From Leptospira sp. WS4.C2 (GTDB taxonomy: Bacteria; Spirochaetota; Leptospiria; Leptospirales; Leptospiraceae): a DNA stretch of 64,000 nt. Shown here one piece after another: positions 1 to 7,969 of the stretch; within the stretch, counting starts at the first letter, position 1; each line of letters opens with the position of its first letter. The notes beneath the pieces were generated by a model that was not told the origin of the DNA, searched no databases, and saw only the letters and a program-made list of their open reading frames with translations. The stretch lies in contig NZ_CP162139.1 of the NCBI RefSeq assembly GCF_040833985.1, positions 1,384,001-1,448,000 of the forward strand, given 5' to 3'. The translations under genes were made by a program, and so were the position numbers.

Positions 1-42
1 AAAAAATCTAGGGGAGTTGTATTGAGTGTAACAGCGGCAATT

Positions 43-1320
43 TTAATTTTGGGCATTAGAGAAAACTCGGTTATAAATCTTATCCGATGCACCTCTGTTT
101 TCTACAACAAAGTTTCGATTTCCTTTTCCCATCTTTTCTCTAAGCATTTTGTCTTTCACTAAAAGCTCAAATTTTTGGATAAAATCTACCTCTGTTTCTG
201 TTTTAAACAGTCCACCTAATTCTTGCATAACGATGGCTTCTGGTGCATTGGAAATTTTAGGTCCGGTGATTACAGGAAGGCCCAGGGCAGCCGGTTCAAT
301 CGTATTGTGGACACGGTGTGTAAATGCCCCTCCCACATAGGCAAAACTTCCATATTGGTAGGCAAAGGCAAGGATTCCCATCAAATCAAAAAGTAAGAAT
401 TTGGGCAAAACTTCCTCTTTGTTTCGATTGGAAAACACTCCGACGGTTCCATATTGTTTTAAAGTGGGGATCCAGTCCCCCATACGATTCGCATCCCATT
501 TATGAGGGAAAATCCAATAGTGGGCATCATCAGAATGAGTGCGTAAATAAGCCGTAAATCGTTCTTCACAAACCCCATAAGTGGAACCAAGGATGATGGG
601 TTTATTTTTGTTTAAGAATTCTTTTTGGTCAGAAACAAACTGAGTAAACACTGGATTTGGAGATTTTCTTTCTAATTTTCCAAGAACAGATTCAAACCGA
701 GTGTCCCCTAATACACAGAAGTCTGTGTCTTCAGAAACAAGGCCTTCAAATTCTTTTGCCATCAGTTCGTGGCTCGGATAAATACCCGATAGGTAGCGAA
801 AGGATGCCTTGGTTAAAGATCGGACAAGTGGATTTTTTCTGGAAGACTGTGAGGACAAACTCGCACAACAAAGATAAGACTTGGTTCCATTGCGGGAGGC
901 TGTTTTGAGAAGATTGGGCCAAGTATCCCAAGCCATCACCATGAGAACTTGTGGCTTAAAATGGGAAAAGACTCTGTCATAGGCATAGGGAAGATCGAGA
1001 GGAAGATAAAAATACAAATCTGCCAGTGGATCCAAAAAGGATGTTTCTTTCACCGAAGAGGAAAAAACAGATTGGATGATAAAAACATTTTTATGTTTTT
1101 TACGAATGGTTTCCGTAAGCGCGCGTGCTTGGTCCAGTTCTCCGACACTTGCGGCATGAAGCCAAACTACAAATTTATCCGCAGGCGTTTTCGAAAAAAT
1201 TTGCTTAAGAGAATGTTCTCTTTTTTTTAATTCTTTACGAACTGGTTTTACGAACAAGGAAAGAATTTTTAAAACAAGGAAAACTGTGAAGGTAAGGATG
1301 TTGTAAAAAAAATATACCAT
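43..1320 (-). CDS. waaA: 3-deoxy-D-manno-octulosonic acid transferase (Kdo transferase)
   Basis: The 425-residue length is normal for the GT30 family. The enzyme transfers Kdo from CMP-Kdo to lipid A at the inner membrane, the first step of LPS core assembly. An N-terminal hydrophobic anchor covers about residues 4-25. The family motif HAASVGE is at 55-61, with its Glu as the likely catalytic base. The C-terminal nucleotide-binding lobe has the conserved stretch GGAFTHRVHNTIEPAALG near 330-347. The ATG start directly abuts the stop codon of the upstream FlaA-like gene, so the two are probably co-transcribed. How many Kdo residues it adds cannot be read from sequence. Confidence 0.93.
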   Translation of the reverse strand: MVYFFYNILTFTVFLVLKILSLFVKPVRKELKKREHSLKQIFSKTPADKFVVWLHAASVGELDQARALTETIRKKHKNVFIIQSVFSSSVKETSFLDPLADLYFYLPLDLPYAYDRVFSHFKPQVLMVMAWDTWPNLLKTASRNGTKSYLCCASLSSQSSRKNPLVRSLTKASFRYLSGIYPSHELMAKEFEGLVSEDTDFCVLGDTRFESVLGKLERKSPNPVFTQFVSDQKEFLNKNKPIILGSTYGVCEERFTAYLRTHSDDAHYWIFPHKWDANRMGDWIPTLKQYGTVGVFSNRNKEEVLPKFLLFDLMGILAFAYQYGSFAYVGGAFTHRVHNTIEPAALGLPVITGPKISNAPEAIVMQELGGLFKTETEVDFIQKFELLVKDKMLREKMGKGNRNFVVENRGASDKIYNRVFSNAQN

Positions 1321-2070
1321 TTAGCGTTTGTTACCCCATGTGTCGTTTACTTCCGAACCAGGGTAGATGAAAGTTCTTTTATCTATGACAAAACTCAAAT
1401 TGTCAAAGTATAAATGAAACTCTCCTTTCTTTTGTGAAGTTAGGCTTTTTAATCGAAAGGATGCAAATGAAATAGGAAACGACATGGATTGGATGAGTCT
1501 TGTGTTTTCTTTGGGTAAGTTGATATTAAATTCCAATCGTCTCCATCCCACAAAATTCAAAGTGCCCAAATCAAAATACAAATCCTTGGATTTTTTTTGA
1601 GAAAGGCCCATACTCAAATTGATGTGGTGGCCTTCTGAATACACCCAAAGGATTCCTTGGATGGGCATTCCCAGCGGAAGAAGGATGGGTTCTTTGGGTT
1701 TCACTTCCCAATGGTCAAGTCTTGGATTTTCTACATAACTTTGTAAAAGGAAACTGGTTTGGTTTTGGAGGTTTGGATAACCCGATTCTTTTAGGATGGT
1801 TGCCTCTTGTAAAAATGCTTCCGTTTTCGGAACGGAGGCTGCAAACTGAGTGACAGCCAAAAAGGAATCCACTCGGTAAAAATCCCAAGGCCTTTCTCCT
1901 TCGAAGTCTTCCACAAGGAAGAGAAGGTAACTCGAATCTATCGTGAGAGCTGATTTTAAAATTTGGACTCGGCCGGCTTCATCCGGGTCATGGGGCCTCG
2001 GAAGAGACAAAAGACCGGAAATCATGAGGAGGAAACCCAATGAGAAAGTGATTTTTTTTGTAGTTTTCAT
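1321..2070 (-). CDS. FlaA-family flagellar filament outer-layer (sheath) protein paralogue
   Basis: The 249-residue protein has an N-terminal signal peptide (hydrophobic about 8-24, probable cleavage after LLSLP or nearby). The rest resembles the spirochaetal FlaA fold. Recognisable blocks are the early VEDFEGERPW (FlaA typically has a DFE/DFD near the N-terminus), a central ILLPLGMPIQGILWVYSEG, and LNFVGWRRLEFNI, close to the FlaA signature LNFVGWK.L.V.IP. FlaA proteins coat the periplasmic flagellum and affect its stiffness. It sits immediately upstream of waaA rather than in a flaA2-flaA1 pair, so it is probably an extra paralogue whose flagellar role is inferred, not shown. Start is an ATG at 2070. 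Confidence 0.72.
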   Translation of the reverse strand: MKTTKKITFSLGFLLMISGLLSLPRPHDPDEAGRVQILKSALTIDSSYLLFLVEDFEGERPWDFYRVDSFLAVTQFAASVPKTEAFLQEATILKESGYPNLQNQTSFLLQSYVENPRLDHWEVKPKEPILLPLGMPIQGILWVYSEGHHINLSMGLSQKKSKDLYFDLGTLNFVGWRRLEFNINLPKENTRLIQSMSFPISFASFRLKSLTSQKKGEFHLYFDNLSFVIDKRTFIYPGSEVNDTWGNKR

Positions 2071-2139
2071 GATTTCTCACTTTTCGAAAGACCAAAAACG
2101 TGTACTCTATTCTTATCAAAGGAAAGGAATCCGCACGTC

Positions 2140-2946
2140 ATGGGCCGCCGCGACAATTTGAAAATACTCACAACTGCCATTCTAGTGGTCCTACTTCTTT
2201 CATCGTTCATTTTTGCATTTATCTATAGAAACGAAATTTACCAAAAGCTGCAAACCATCGGAAAAAACAGAGATGTGGAGATGGTGGACAGGGAAATAGA
2301 AAGAGAATCACCTCAGATCCCTGCACCCAAAGAAAATTTTGCTAAAAATGATGGCAAAGAATCGGTTGAGGATCGTTCTAAACTTCCCGAATTGCCTAGT
2401 TTAGATGAAATGGAACCCGAAACAGAACGTCCTCGTTCTGTTTCCGTAGCAGCATCTACCAAATCAAAAGACAAAACAGATCCATCCTCTCGTTTGCAAG
2501 AGAAGTTAGACCAAGTGGAAGAAACTTTTTCTCCCAAAGAAGAAACTAAAAAAACAAAGAAAACTTCTCCGAAAGAAGAACAGATCTCTGAACGTATCGA
2601 CATGACTCCTTCCACCAAACAACCAAAAGTCGATACACAAGATTCTGTAAAACTTTCTAAAAAAGTAGACTCTAAAGTTTCTAAACCTTCAAAGTCAGTA
2701 TCACAACAAAGCCGTACTAAAAAATACAGTTCCGTAGCAGAGAAGAGACAAGGAACCAAATCGAAAAAATCATCCTATTCCCAAAAGTCGCAAAAGTACA
2801 ATGCTGAGGAAACAGTTTCTTCCACCATGGAAGTTCGGATGCGCACCGTGGAACAAAAACTTTCAACGCAAAACGATCGAAATGAAAAACGATTTATCGA
2901 GATCGAACGTCGCATTGAGTCTTTAGAAAAAGCGTTAGCCAAGTAA
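2140..2946 (+). CDS. Membrane-anchored, Lys/Ser/Glu-rich coiled-coil protein of unknown function
   Basis: I recognise no family for this 268-residue protein. One transmembrane helix near residues 9-30 follows a short basic N-terminus (GRRDNLK), giving an N-in topology with the rest outside the cytoplasm. Residues about 45-220 are low-complexity and highly charged (K, S, E, P, T), probably disordered. The final about 45 residues, from MEVRMRTVEQKL onward, show heptad-like spacing of a short coiled coil. The SD is AAGGAAAGGA. The gene is divergent from the flaA-like gene across about 70 bp and ends 2 bp before the yggS-type gene, so it likely leads that transcription unit. Confidence 0.7.
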   Translation: MGRRDNLKILTTAILVVLLLSSFIFAFIYRNEIYQKLQTIGKNRDVEMVDREIERESPQIPAPKENFAKNDGKESVEDRSKLPELPSLDEMEPETERPRSVSVAASTKSKDKTDPSSRLQEKLDQVEETFSPKEETKKTKKTSPKEEQISERIDMTPSTKQPKVDTQDSVKLSKKVDSKVSKPSKSVSQQSRTKKYSSVAEKRQGTKSKKSSYSQKSQKYNAEETVSSTMEVRMRTVEQKLSTQNDRNEKRFIEIERRIESLEKALAK

Positions 2947-2948
2947 TC

Positions 2949-3647
2949 GTGTCCGATTACGGTTCTTTGTATTTCTCCATTCAAAACTCTCTAAAGGATT
3001 TATATCCCAAGAGATCTCCCCAAGTCATTGCCGTTTCCAAAACCAAACCCTATGAAGTGGTGAGAGAGGCCTATTTACAAGGCATTCGTGAGTTTGGTGA
3101 GAATTATATCCCCGAAGCCATTTCTAAATTCACAAAACTAAGGGAAGAGTTTCCTGAGTCAGCAGCTTCCGTCCATGTACACCATATTGGTCCTGTTCAA
3201 TCAGGAACCTTGCGGAAGTTATTCGGTGTTTTTTCTCATACTCATGGTGTGGGTAGTATCTCTACCTTAAAGGAACTCCTCAAACGTGCTGAAAAAGAAA
3301 AAACAATCATTCGTTATTTGATTCAAACTAACCTAACCGAAGAAAACACAAAACATGGGATGGGATTTGAAACCCTACGTTCCATGAAAGAAACTTTGCA
3401 AAGTTACCAAAACGAGTTTTGTATTTGGGAAGGGTTTATGGGAATGGGTCCGTCTACAGGTGATTTGGCCCAAACAAGAGAAGTGTTTTCACTACTTGCA
3501 GAATTACGAGACACTTACTTTCCAGATAAAAAACTTTCCATGGGAATGAGTGGTGATTATGAACTTGCGGCCGAGTTAGGATCAGACTATTTGCGGATCG
3601 GATCAAAGATTTTTGGAGAAAGGAATTATGCAAAGGAATCCGTTTGA
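2949..3647 (+). CDS. YggS/PLPBP-family pyridoxal phosphate homeostasis protein
   Basis: The 232-residue single-domain TIM-barrel protein binds PLP and buffers free PLP in the cytoplasm, with no known catalytic activity. The PLP lysine is in IAVSKTKP (Lys31). Family landmarks follow in order: EFGENY near 50, HHIGPVQSG (usual form HfIGxlQxNK, here diverged), KHGMGF, GMSGDYELAAELGSDYLRIG and a terminal FGER. The start is GTG at 2949, two bases after the previous stop. The gene overlaps proC by 20 bp, and the yggS-proC pairing is widespread in bacteria, which supports both calls. Confidence 0.88.
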   Translation: MSDYGSLYFSIQNSLKDLYPKRSPQVIAVSKTKPYEVVREAYLQGIREFGENYIPEAISKFTKLREEFPESAASVHVHHIGPVQSGTLRKLFGVFSHTHGVGSISTLKELLKRAEKEKTIIRYLIQTNLTEENTKHGMGFETLRSMKETLQSYQNEFCIWEGFMGMGPSTGDLAQTREVFSLLAELRDTYFPDKKLSMGMSGDYELAAELGSDYLRIGSKIFGERNYAKESV

Positions 3648-4419
3648 AACTGTAGGAATTGTGGGACTGGGAAAAATGGGTGCGGCGATTGCAGCGGCAC
3701 TTGTAAAAAAAGGAACCAAGGTGGTTGGATTTGATCCGAACCTAAAGGAGTCTCCTGTTGGTGGGGTCACACTTGTGAATACAATCGAGGTTCTCAGCAA
3801 AGAAGCAGAAGTTGTGGTGATTGCCGTAAAACCAAATCTTGTGGTTCCGGTTCTAAAAGAATTTTCTAAACCTTCGACCTTTGTTTCGATTGCAGCCGGA
3901 ATTTCTTTTTTACAAATTACTGACGCGGCACCCAAAGGATCCCACTCCGTGCGAGTGATGCCAAATCTACCACTGGTTTCTGAACGAGGGGCACTCGCGT
4001 ACTTTTGTGAAGATGGGGCAGCACCGAGCGTAGAACGATTGTTTTATGGAATGGGCACCACCATTCGAGTGGCAAAAGAATCGTTAATGGATGCAGTGAC
4101 TGGACTTTCCGGATCCGGGCCGGCTTATGTTTTAACTTTTTTACAGGCAATGGCGGAAGGGGGACTGCAAGAGGGTTTGAGTTATGAGGAGTCTTTGTCC
4201 TTGGCAATGGAGACCATCGAAGGAACTTTAGTGTATTTTAAAACGCTAAGAAAGGAAGATAACAACCTTCACCCTATGGAAGTGAGAAATTGGGTCACTT
4301 CTCCTGGAGGAACTACCATTCATGGCTTAGATGCTTTGGAAAGGGGTGGATTCTCAACCGCCGTAAGAGATGCAATCAAACGTGCGACGGAGAGAAGTAA
4401 GGAATTGGGGAAAGGATAA
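3628..4419 (+). CDS. proC: Pyrroline-5-carboxylate reductase
   Basis: The enzyme reduces L-1-pyrroline-5-carboxylate to proline with NAD(P)H, the last step of proline synthesis. The protein is 263 residues. The Rossmann motif GIVGLGKMG is at about 10-18, GLSGSGPAYV lies in the middle, and the family signature region SPGGTTIHGLDALERGG is near the C-terminus. An in-frame TTG lies at 3613, but the ATG at 3628 has the SD GGAGAAAGGA ending four bases upstream and is preferred. It overlaps the end of the yggS-type gene. Confidence 0.92.
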   Translation: MQRNPFETVGIVGLGKMGAAIAAALVKKGTKVVGFDPNLKESPVGGVTLVNTIEVLSKEAEVVVIAVKPNLVVPVLKEFSKPSTFVSIAAGISFLQITDAAPKGSHSVRVMPNLPLVSERGALAYFCEDGAAPSVERLFYGMGTTIRVAKESLMDAVTGLSGSGPAYVLTFLQAMAEGGLQEGLSYEESLSLAMETIEGTLVYFKTLRKEDNNLHPMEVRNWVTSPGGTTIHGLDALERGGFSTAVRDAIKRATERSKELGKG

Positions 4420-4425
4420 TAACGG

Positions 4426-4500
<75 letters not shown>

Positions 4501-4568
4501 ATAAAACCATTATTTTAAAGATTGGTAAATTGTCAACGTAAACATTATGAAAACTTCTCTATTTTCCC

Positions 4569-4587
4569 TCGATAATAAATTTATCGA
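4569..4587. promoter_or_regulatory. Inverted repeat upstream of the GGDEF gene
   Basis: Perfect 7-bp arms TCGATAA and TTATCGA flank a 5-base spacer, about 80 bp before the GGDEF start and 70 bp before the 5' end of the initiator tRNA. It could be an operator for either divergent unit or a fortuitous AT-rich palindrome. A second 6-bp pair, CCGCCA at 4591-4596 and TGGCGG at 4654-4659, places the only G-rich candidate ribosome-binding sequence of the GGDEF gene in a possible stem. Confidence 0.3.
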
Positions 4588-4665
4588 TTTCCGCCAAAAT
4601 CTTACTTTACAGTAGTCAAAAAAGACGAATGATTCCTATCTTATACAGAATTCTGGCGGTGCGTT

Positions 4666-5727
4666 TTGTCTTTTAAAGAAAACACTGATATCGTTTTTGA
4701 GCATTACGAAAAAAAAATTTACGACCAAAAACAACTACTGGAAATCTCTCGTGCCCTGAATTCCACGCTAGACTATAAGTATTTAATTGATGCCATTCTT
4801 AATATTTGTTTGGCACAGTTGCAGACTCTCCATGCAGCTATGTACTTAGAACCGGAAATTGACTTAGGTTTATTCAAACTAGAACCTCAATCCATCAAAG
4901 GATTTGAGTTAAGTTCGGAAGAACAGAACTACGAAATCAAAATCGATAGTCCTCTCATTCATTATTTTGAAGAAAAACCCAAAGCCATTACCATGGATCA
5001 AATCCTGCAGATGGATTCGTTGAAGTCGATCTCTGATATTACCTATCTTCGTAAGATGGGGGCAGAGATCCTTGTCCCACTGAATGCCAAAGGTAAAGTG
5101 AATGGTCTTCTTGTCCTTGGTGATAAAATGACTTCCGAAGAATTTTTGGAAGATGAAAAAGAATTTATGACCACACTTGCGAACCTTGCAGGGATTGCTG
5201 TGGATAACGCTCGTTTGTATGAGTTGGCCACAGTGGATATGATGACGGGACTTAAGATCCATCACTACTTCCAAACCAAACTCAAAGAAGAAATGGATCG
5301 TTGTCGTAAAAAAGGAACTAAGTTATGTTTACTTTTTACTGATGTAGATCATTTCAAAAGTTTTAATGATACTTATGGTCACCAGGCGGGGGATGTGGTA
5401 CTGATTGAGGTTGCAAAACAAGTGATCAATGCGGCCCAACGCCATCACATTCCTGCAAGATACGGTGGGGAAGAGTTTTGCCTTGTGATGCCGGGAGCTA
5501 CGGAAGAAGAGGCAATGGTGAAGGGGGAAGAGATCCGAAAGGCTGTCGAATCCATGGTTGTCAAAAATCCCAATGATGGCACTGATCTCAAGGTCACTTT
5601 GTCTGTGGGGGTATCCAGCTTCCGCACCACTGATAGAAACAATAAAGATCTAATTGAAAGGGCCGACAAGGCTTTGTACCAGGCAAAACATTCTGGTAGA
5701 AACCGCACAATTTGTTATAAAGATTAG
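4666..5727 (+). CDS. GAF-GGDEF diguanylate cyclase
   Basis: The 353-residue soluble protein has an N-terminal helix, a GAF sensory domain at about 25-175 and a GGDEF domain at about 185-350. The active-site loop reads GGEEF (267-271), a catalytically competent variant. The substrate/metal motif FTDVDHFKSFNDTYGHQAGD is intact, so c-di-GMP synthesis is likely. At the usual RxxD inhibitory site the sequence reads RHHI, so I-site product inhibition is probably absent. The start is TTG at 4666 with a weak SD. The GAF ligand is unknown. The gene is divergent from the initiator tRNA. Confidence 0.9.
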   Translation: MSFKENTDIVFEHYEKKIYDQKQLLEISRALNSTLDYKYLIDAILNICLAQLQTLHAAMYLEPEIDLGLFKLEPQSIKGFELSSEEQNYEIKIDSPLIHYFEEKPKAITMDQILQMDSLKSISDITYLRKMGAEILVPLNAKGKVNGLLVLGDKMTSEEFLEDEKEFMTTLANLAGIAVDNARLYELATVDMMTGLKIHHYFQTKLKEEMDRCRKKGTKLCLLFTDVDHFKSFNDTYGHQAGDVVLIEVAKQVINAAQRHHIPARYGGEEFCLVMPGATEEEAMVKGEEIRKAVESMVVKNPNDGTDLKVTLSVGVSSFRTTDRNNKDLIERADKALYQAKHSGRNRTICYKD

Positions 5728-5749
5728 GAAATTTGCCGATGGGTAGAGT

Positions 5750-5977
5750 ATGGCAGAGCCGGCATACCTACTCAACGACCTCTCACCATCGGTTCCTTCC
5801 GATGTATATGAATCCATTCGCAATCGGGCCTTGGGTCTTTCTTCGTATGATTTCCAACCATACTCTTGTTTCATTGAATACAAGACCAAGGATGTCAACA
5901 CGGGAATTGAATATCGAGATTGTATCGTAGATTATACAAGATGCCCGAATACCCGCTGTATCAAAAAGTTAGTGTAG
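5750..5977 (+). CDS. Small hypothetical protein (75 aa)
   Basis: This short ORF starts at an ATG 22 bp after the GGDEF gene. The protein is hydrophilic, without a signal peptide or transmembrane helix. Three cysteines cluster near the C-terminus (CIVDYTRCPNTRC). Its 3' end overlaps the start of the aspartic-protease-like gene by 37 bp in another frame. The Cys cluster and its tidy position in the co-directional gene row favour a real gene. The weak SD and long overlap argue the other way. Confidence 0.45.
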   Translation: MAEPAYLLNDLSPSVPSDVYESIRNRALGLSSYDFQPYSCFIEYKTKDVNTGIEYRDCIVDYTRCPNTRCIKKLV

Positions 5978-6822
5978 TTCTTTTTTTATTCTATTTTGGG
6001 GCTTGTATTCCAGGCCCTGTCCGCCCTCACCAAACGCCCGTTTCGTATCAGTTCCCCACAACGAAAACTTTACCACCTCATACCAGCATCCGAGTGATTG
6101 ATTTGGGAACCCATCTTCTCATTTCGGGAGTTACATCCAATCAAGGGACTTTCTCTTTTATGTGGGATACTGGGTCTGAATTGAGTTTTTACGAATCGAA
6201 AGGTCCAGAAGAAAGTTCGACTTTTACTTTGGGGGGTCAGAGTTTTATACTAAAAAACATAAAAGGAATTCTACCCGAATCCATTCCTGGACTTCTCGGA
6301 ATCGATTTTTTTTCCGAGAGTTGTATTTTCTGGTTTGGAGAAGAGTTGAAACAGTTTCCTGAGGATTCCCCATTCTGTGAACATCCTGATGCTTATCTAT
6401 CTACTGATTTGAAATTTCTGAATACGAAAAAGAAAGGGAAATATTTCTTCCTGCAATTTGAATATCCCGAGGGTCATACTTCCTTTGGAGAGATCGACAC
6501 TGGATCTTCCTTAAATCTTTTGCCAGAGGGCCCAAATGACCGGTTTCTGGGAGAAAAGAAGGTGTTTCTTGCCGGAAATAGAATCAAAACAGCATTCCAT
6601 AGGGAAACTGCATCTCCCTTCTATCTAGTGACCAAATCGGGAATCCGTGAAGAATATAGACAAGTCCAGTTCCTCACCGGAATTTCACTTGAGAATTTCC
6701 TTTTGCCGGGGGACAAGGATAGGGAAGAGGTTTGGGTGATCGGTCTTGACATACTTCGGACACGTCCTTTGTTCTGGGACTTCGCCCGTGGCCGTGTGGG
6801 AATTGTTCGCACCAAAAACTAA
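5941..6822 (+). CDS. Putative bilobed aspartic-protease-like lipoprotein
   Basis: The 293-residue protein begins with a lipoprotein signal (hydrophobic 10-20, lipobox FGAC with lipidated Cys22). Two DTGS motifs lie at 76-79 (WDTGSEL) and 186-189 (IDTGSSL). Each is followed by a hydrophobic-hydrophobic-Gly element typical of pepsin/retropepsin lobes: GLLGIDFF at 117-124 and VIGLDIL at 266-272. That is one full catalytic half per lobe, so the protein could form an active pseudo-dimer on one chain. It would be tethered to a membrane facing the periplasm or outside. The ATG at 5941 is chosen because it places the signal peptide at the N-terminus. Substrate is unknown. The stop lies one base before the mnmA start. 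Confidence 0.72.
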   Translation: MPEYPLYQKVSVVLFLFYFGACIPGPVRPHQTPVSYQFPTTKTLPPHTSIRVIDLGTHLLISGVTSNQGTFSFMWDTGSELSFYESKGPEESSTFTLGGQSFILKNIKGILPESIPGLLGIDFFSESCIFWFGEELKQFPEDSPFCEHPDAYLSTDLKFLNTKKKGKYFFLQFEYPEGHTSFGEIDTGSSLNLLPEGPNDRFLGEKKVFLAGNRIKTAFHRETASPFYLVTKSGIREEYRQVQFLTGISLENFLLPGDKDREEVWVIGLDILRTRPLFWDFARGRVGIVRTKN

Positions 6823-6823
6823 G

Positions 6824-7969
6824 GTGAAAGAAAAAGAAAAAATCATAGTGGCGATGAGTGGTGGGGTAGATAGCGCAGTGGCCGCAGGACTTCTGATGGA
6901 AGCCGGCTATGATGTGATTGGTGTAAACCTACGTACTTGGGAATATGAAGCTCCTGCCTGCGATACCACTAAAAAATCTTGTTGTTCTCCGGAAGACATT
7001 CGTGATGCAAGAGACGTAGGTCTTTCTTTGAATATTCCATTTTACGTAATTAAAATGGAAAAGGTATTTGGAGAGCGAGTGATCGATCGGTTTATTAATG
7101 ATTATAAAGATGGAAGGACACCAAACCCTTGTGTGGAATGTAACACCTTTGTCAAGTTTGGTGCTCTTTTCGAACAAGCAAAAACTTTAGGTATAGAAAA
7201 GATTGCAACGGGTCACTATGCTCGTGTCATCGAAGTGGATGGGCGTTATGCCATTCGTAATGCTGTGGATATGAAAAAAAACCAAACGTACTATCTTTAC
7301 GGTTTGTCCCAAGAAAATATTAAAAATACAGTTTTCCCTTTGGGTGAGATGGATAAAGCACAGGTGCGTGAAATTGCAAAACGGATGGGCCTACCTGTGG
7401 CCGAAAAACCAGAGTCTCAAGAAATTTGTTTTATTCCTGAAAATGATTACAGATCTTTCCTTAAAAAAAAGGGGATGGAGTTCACTCCTGGATTTTTTAA
7501 ATTGGCTTCCGGCCAAATCATTGGCAAACACCAAGGCAAAGAAGGATTTACCATTGGCCAAAGGAAAGGCCTTGGAATTGCTTGGAAAAATCCCCTTTAT
7601 GTTCTATCCATTGAAGATGATGGAACTGTTGTCCTTGGGGAAGAAGAAGAAACAGTATCTGAATCTTTTGTTTTAGAGGAAATCACCTACCAAGCACTGA
7701 CTCCAATGGAATTGGGCGAATCAAAAGAAATGAAAGTGCAAATCCGATATAGAAGTGCACCTGTTCATTGTTTGGTGACATCTCTCGGAAATACCTGGAA
7801 AGTGGAATTTTTAGAAGATGTAAAAAGTGTCACTCCGGGACAATCGGCAACGTTCTATCCAACGAATGGGGATTATCTATTTGCTGGTGGAATCATTCAG
7901 AAAGGTTCCATCACAAGAAAGGTAAAAAACAGTGGGGTTTTGTTAGAGGCGGAGAGTGTTACCATTTGA
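6824..7969 (+). CDS. mnmA: tRNA-specific 2-thiouridylase
   Basis: The enzyme thiolates U34 of Lys, Glu and Gln tRNAs, using ATP to activate the uridine. The 381-residue protein has the PP-loop SGGVDS at 12-17. The nucleophilic and sulfur-carrying cysteines lie in NPCVECN (Cys103) and ESQEICFIP (Cys202), matching the spacing of the E. coli enzyme. GHYAR and FTIGQRKGLGI are further family marks. The GTG start at 6824 places the P-loop at the expected position. The longer reading frame upstream would overlap the preceding gene and has no homologous look. It overlaps the next gene by 4 bp. Confidence 0.95.
   Translation: MKEKEKIIVAMSGGVDSAVAAGLLMEAGYDVIGVNLRTWEYEAPACDTTKKSCCSPEDIRDARDVGLSLNIPFYVIKMEKVFGERVIDRFINDYKDGRTPNPCVECNTFVKFGALFEQAKTLGIEKIATGHYARVIEVDGRYAIRNAVDMKKNQTYYLYGLSQENIKNTVFPLGEMDKAQVREIAKRMGLPVAEKPESQEICFIPENDYRSFLKKKGMEFTPGFFKLASGQIIGKHQGKEGFTIGQRKGLGIAWKNPLYVLSIEDDGTVVLGEEEETVSESFVLEEITYQALTPMELGESKEMKVQIRYRSAPVHCLVTSLGNTWKVEFLEDVKSVTPGQSATFYPTNGDYLFAGGIIQKGSITRKVKNSGVLLEAESVTI

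Noticed and set aside
1..42. Possible 3' end of another gene at the window edge
   Set aside because: Only 42 bases are available and no frame gives a recognisable ending.
2313..2759. Long antisense ORF within the coiled-coil membrane protein gene
   Set aside because: It mirrors the Lys/Ser-rich codons of the sense gene, giving a Ser/Phe-rich shadow product with no start signal.
4661..4680. Sigma54-like TGGC...TTG at the GGDEF start
   Set aside because: The -12 GC is missing and the element would overlap the start codon itself.
5733..5930. Alternative short ORF overlapping the 75-aa hypothetical gene
   Set aside because: It is Pro/Arg/Ser-rich with no family look, and the frame starting at 5750 better fits neighbouring gene spacing.
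7768..7965. Upstream extension of the ATP-grasp fusion frame
   Set aside because: It lies entirely inside mnmA and encodes no recognisable sequence; TTG 7966 starts right at the pre-ATP-grasp strand.
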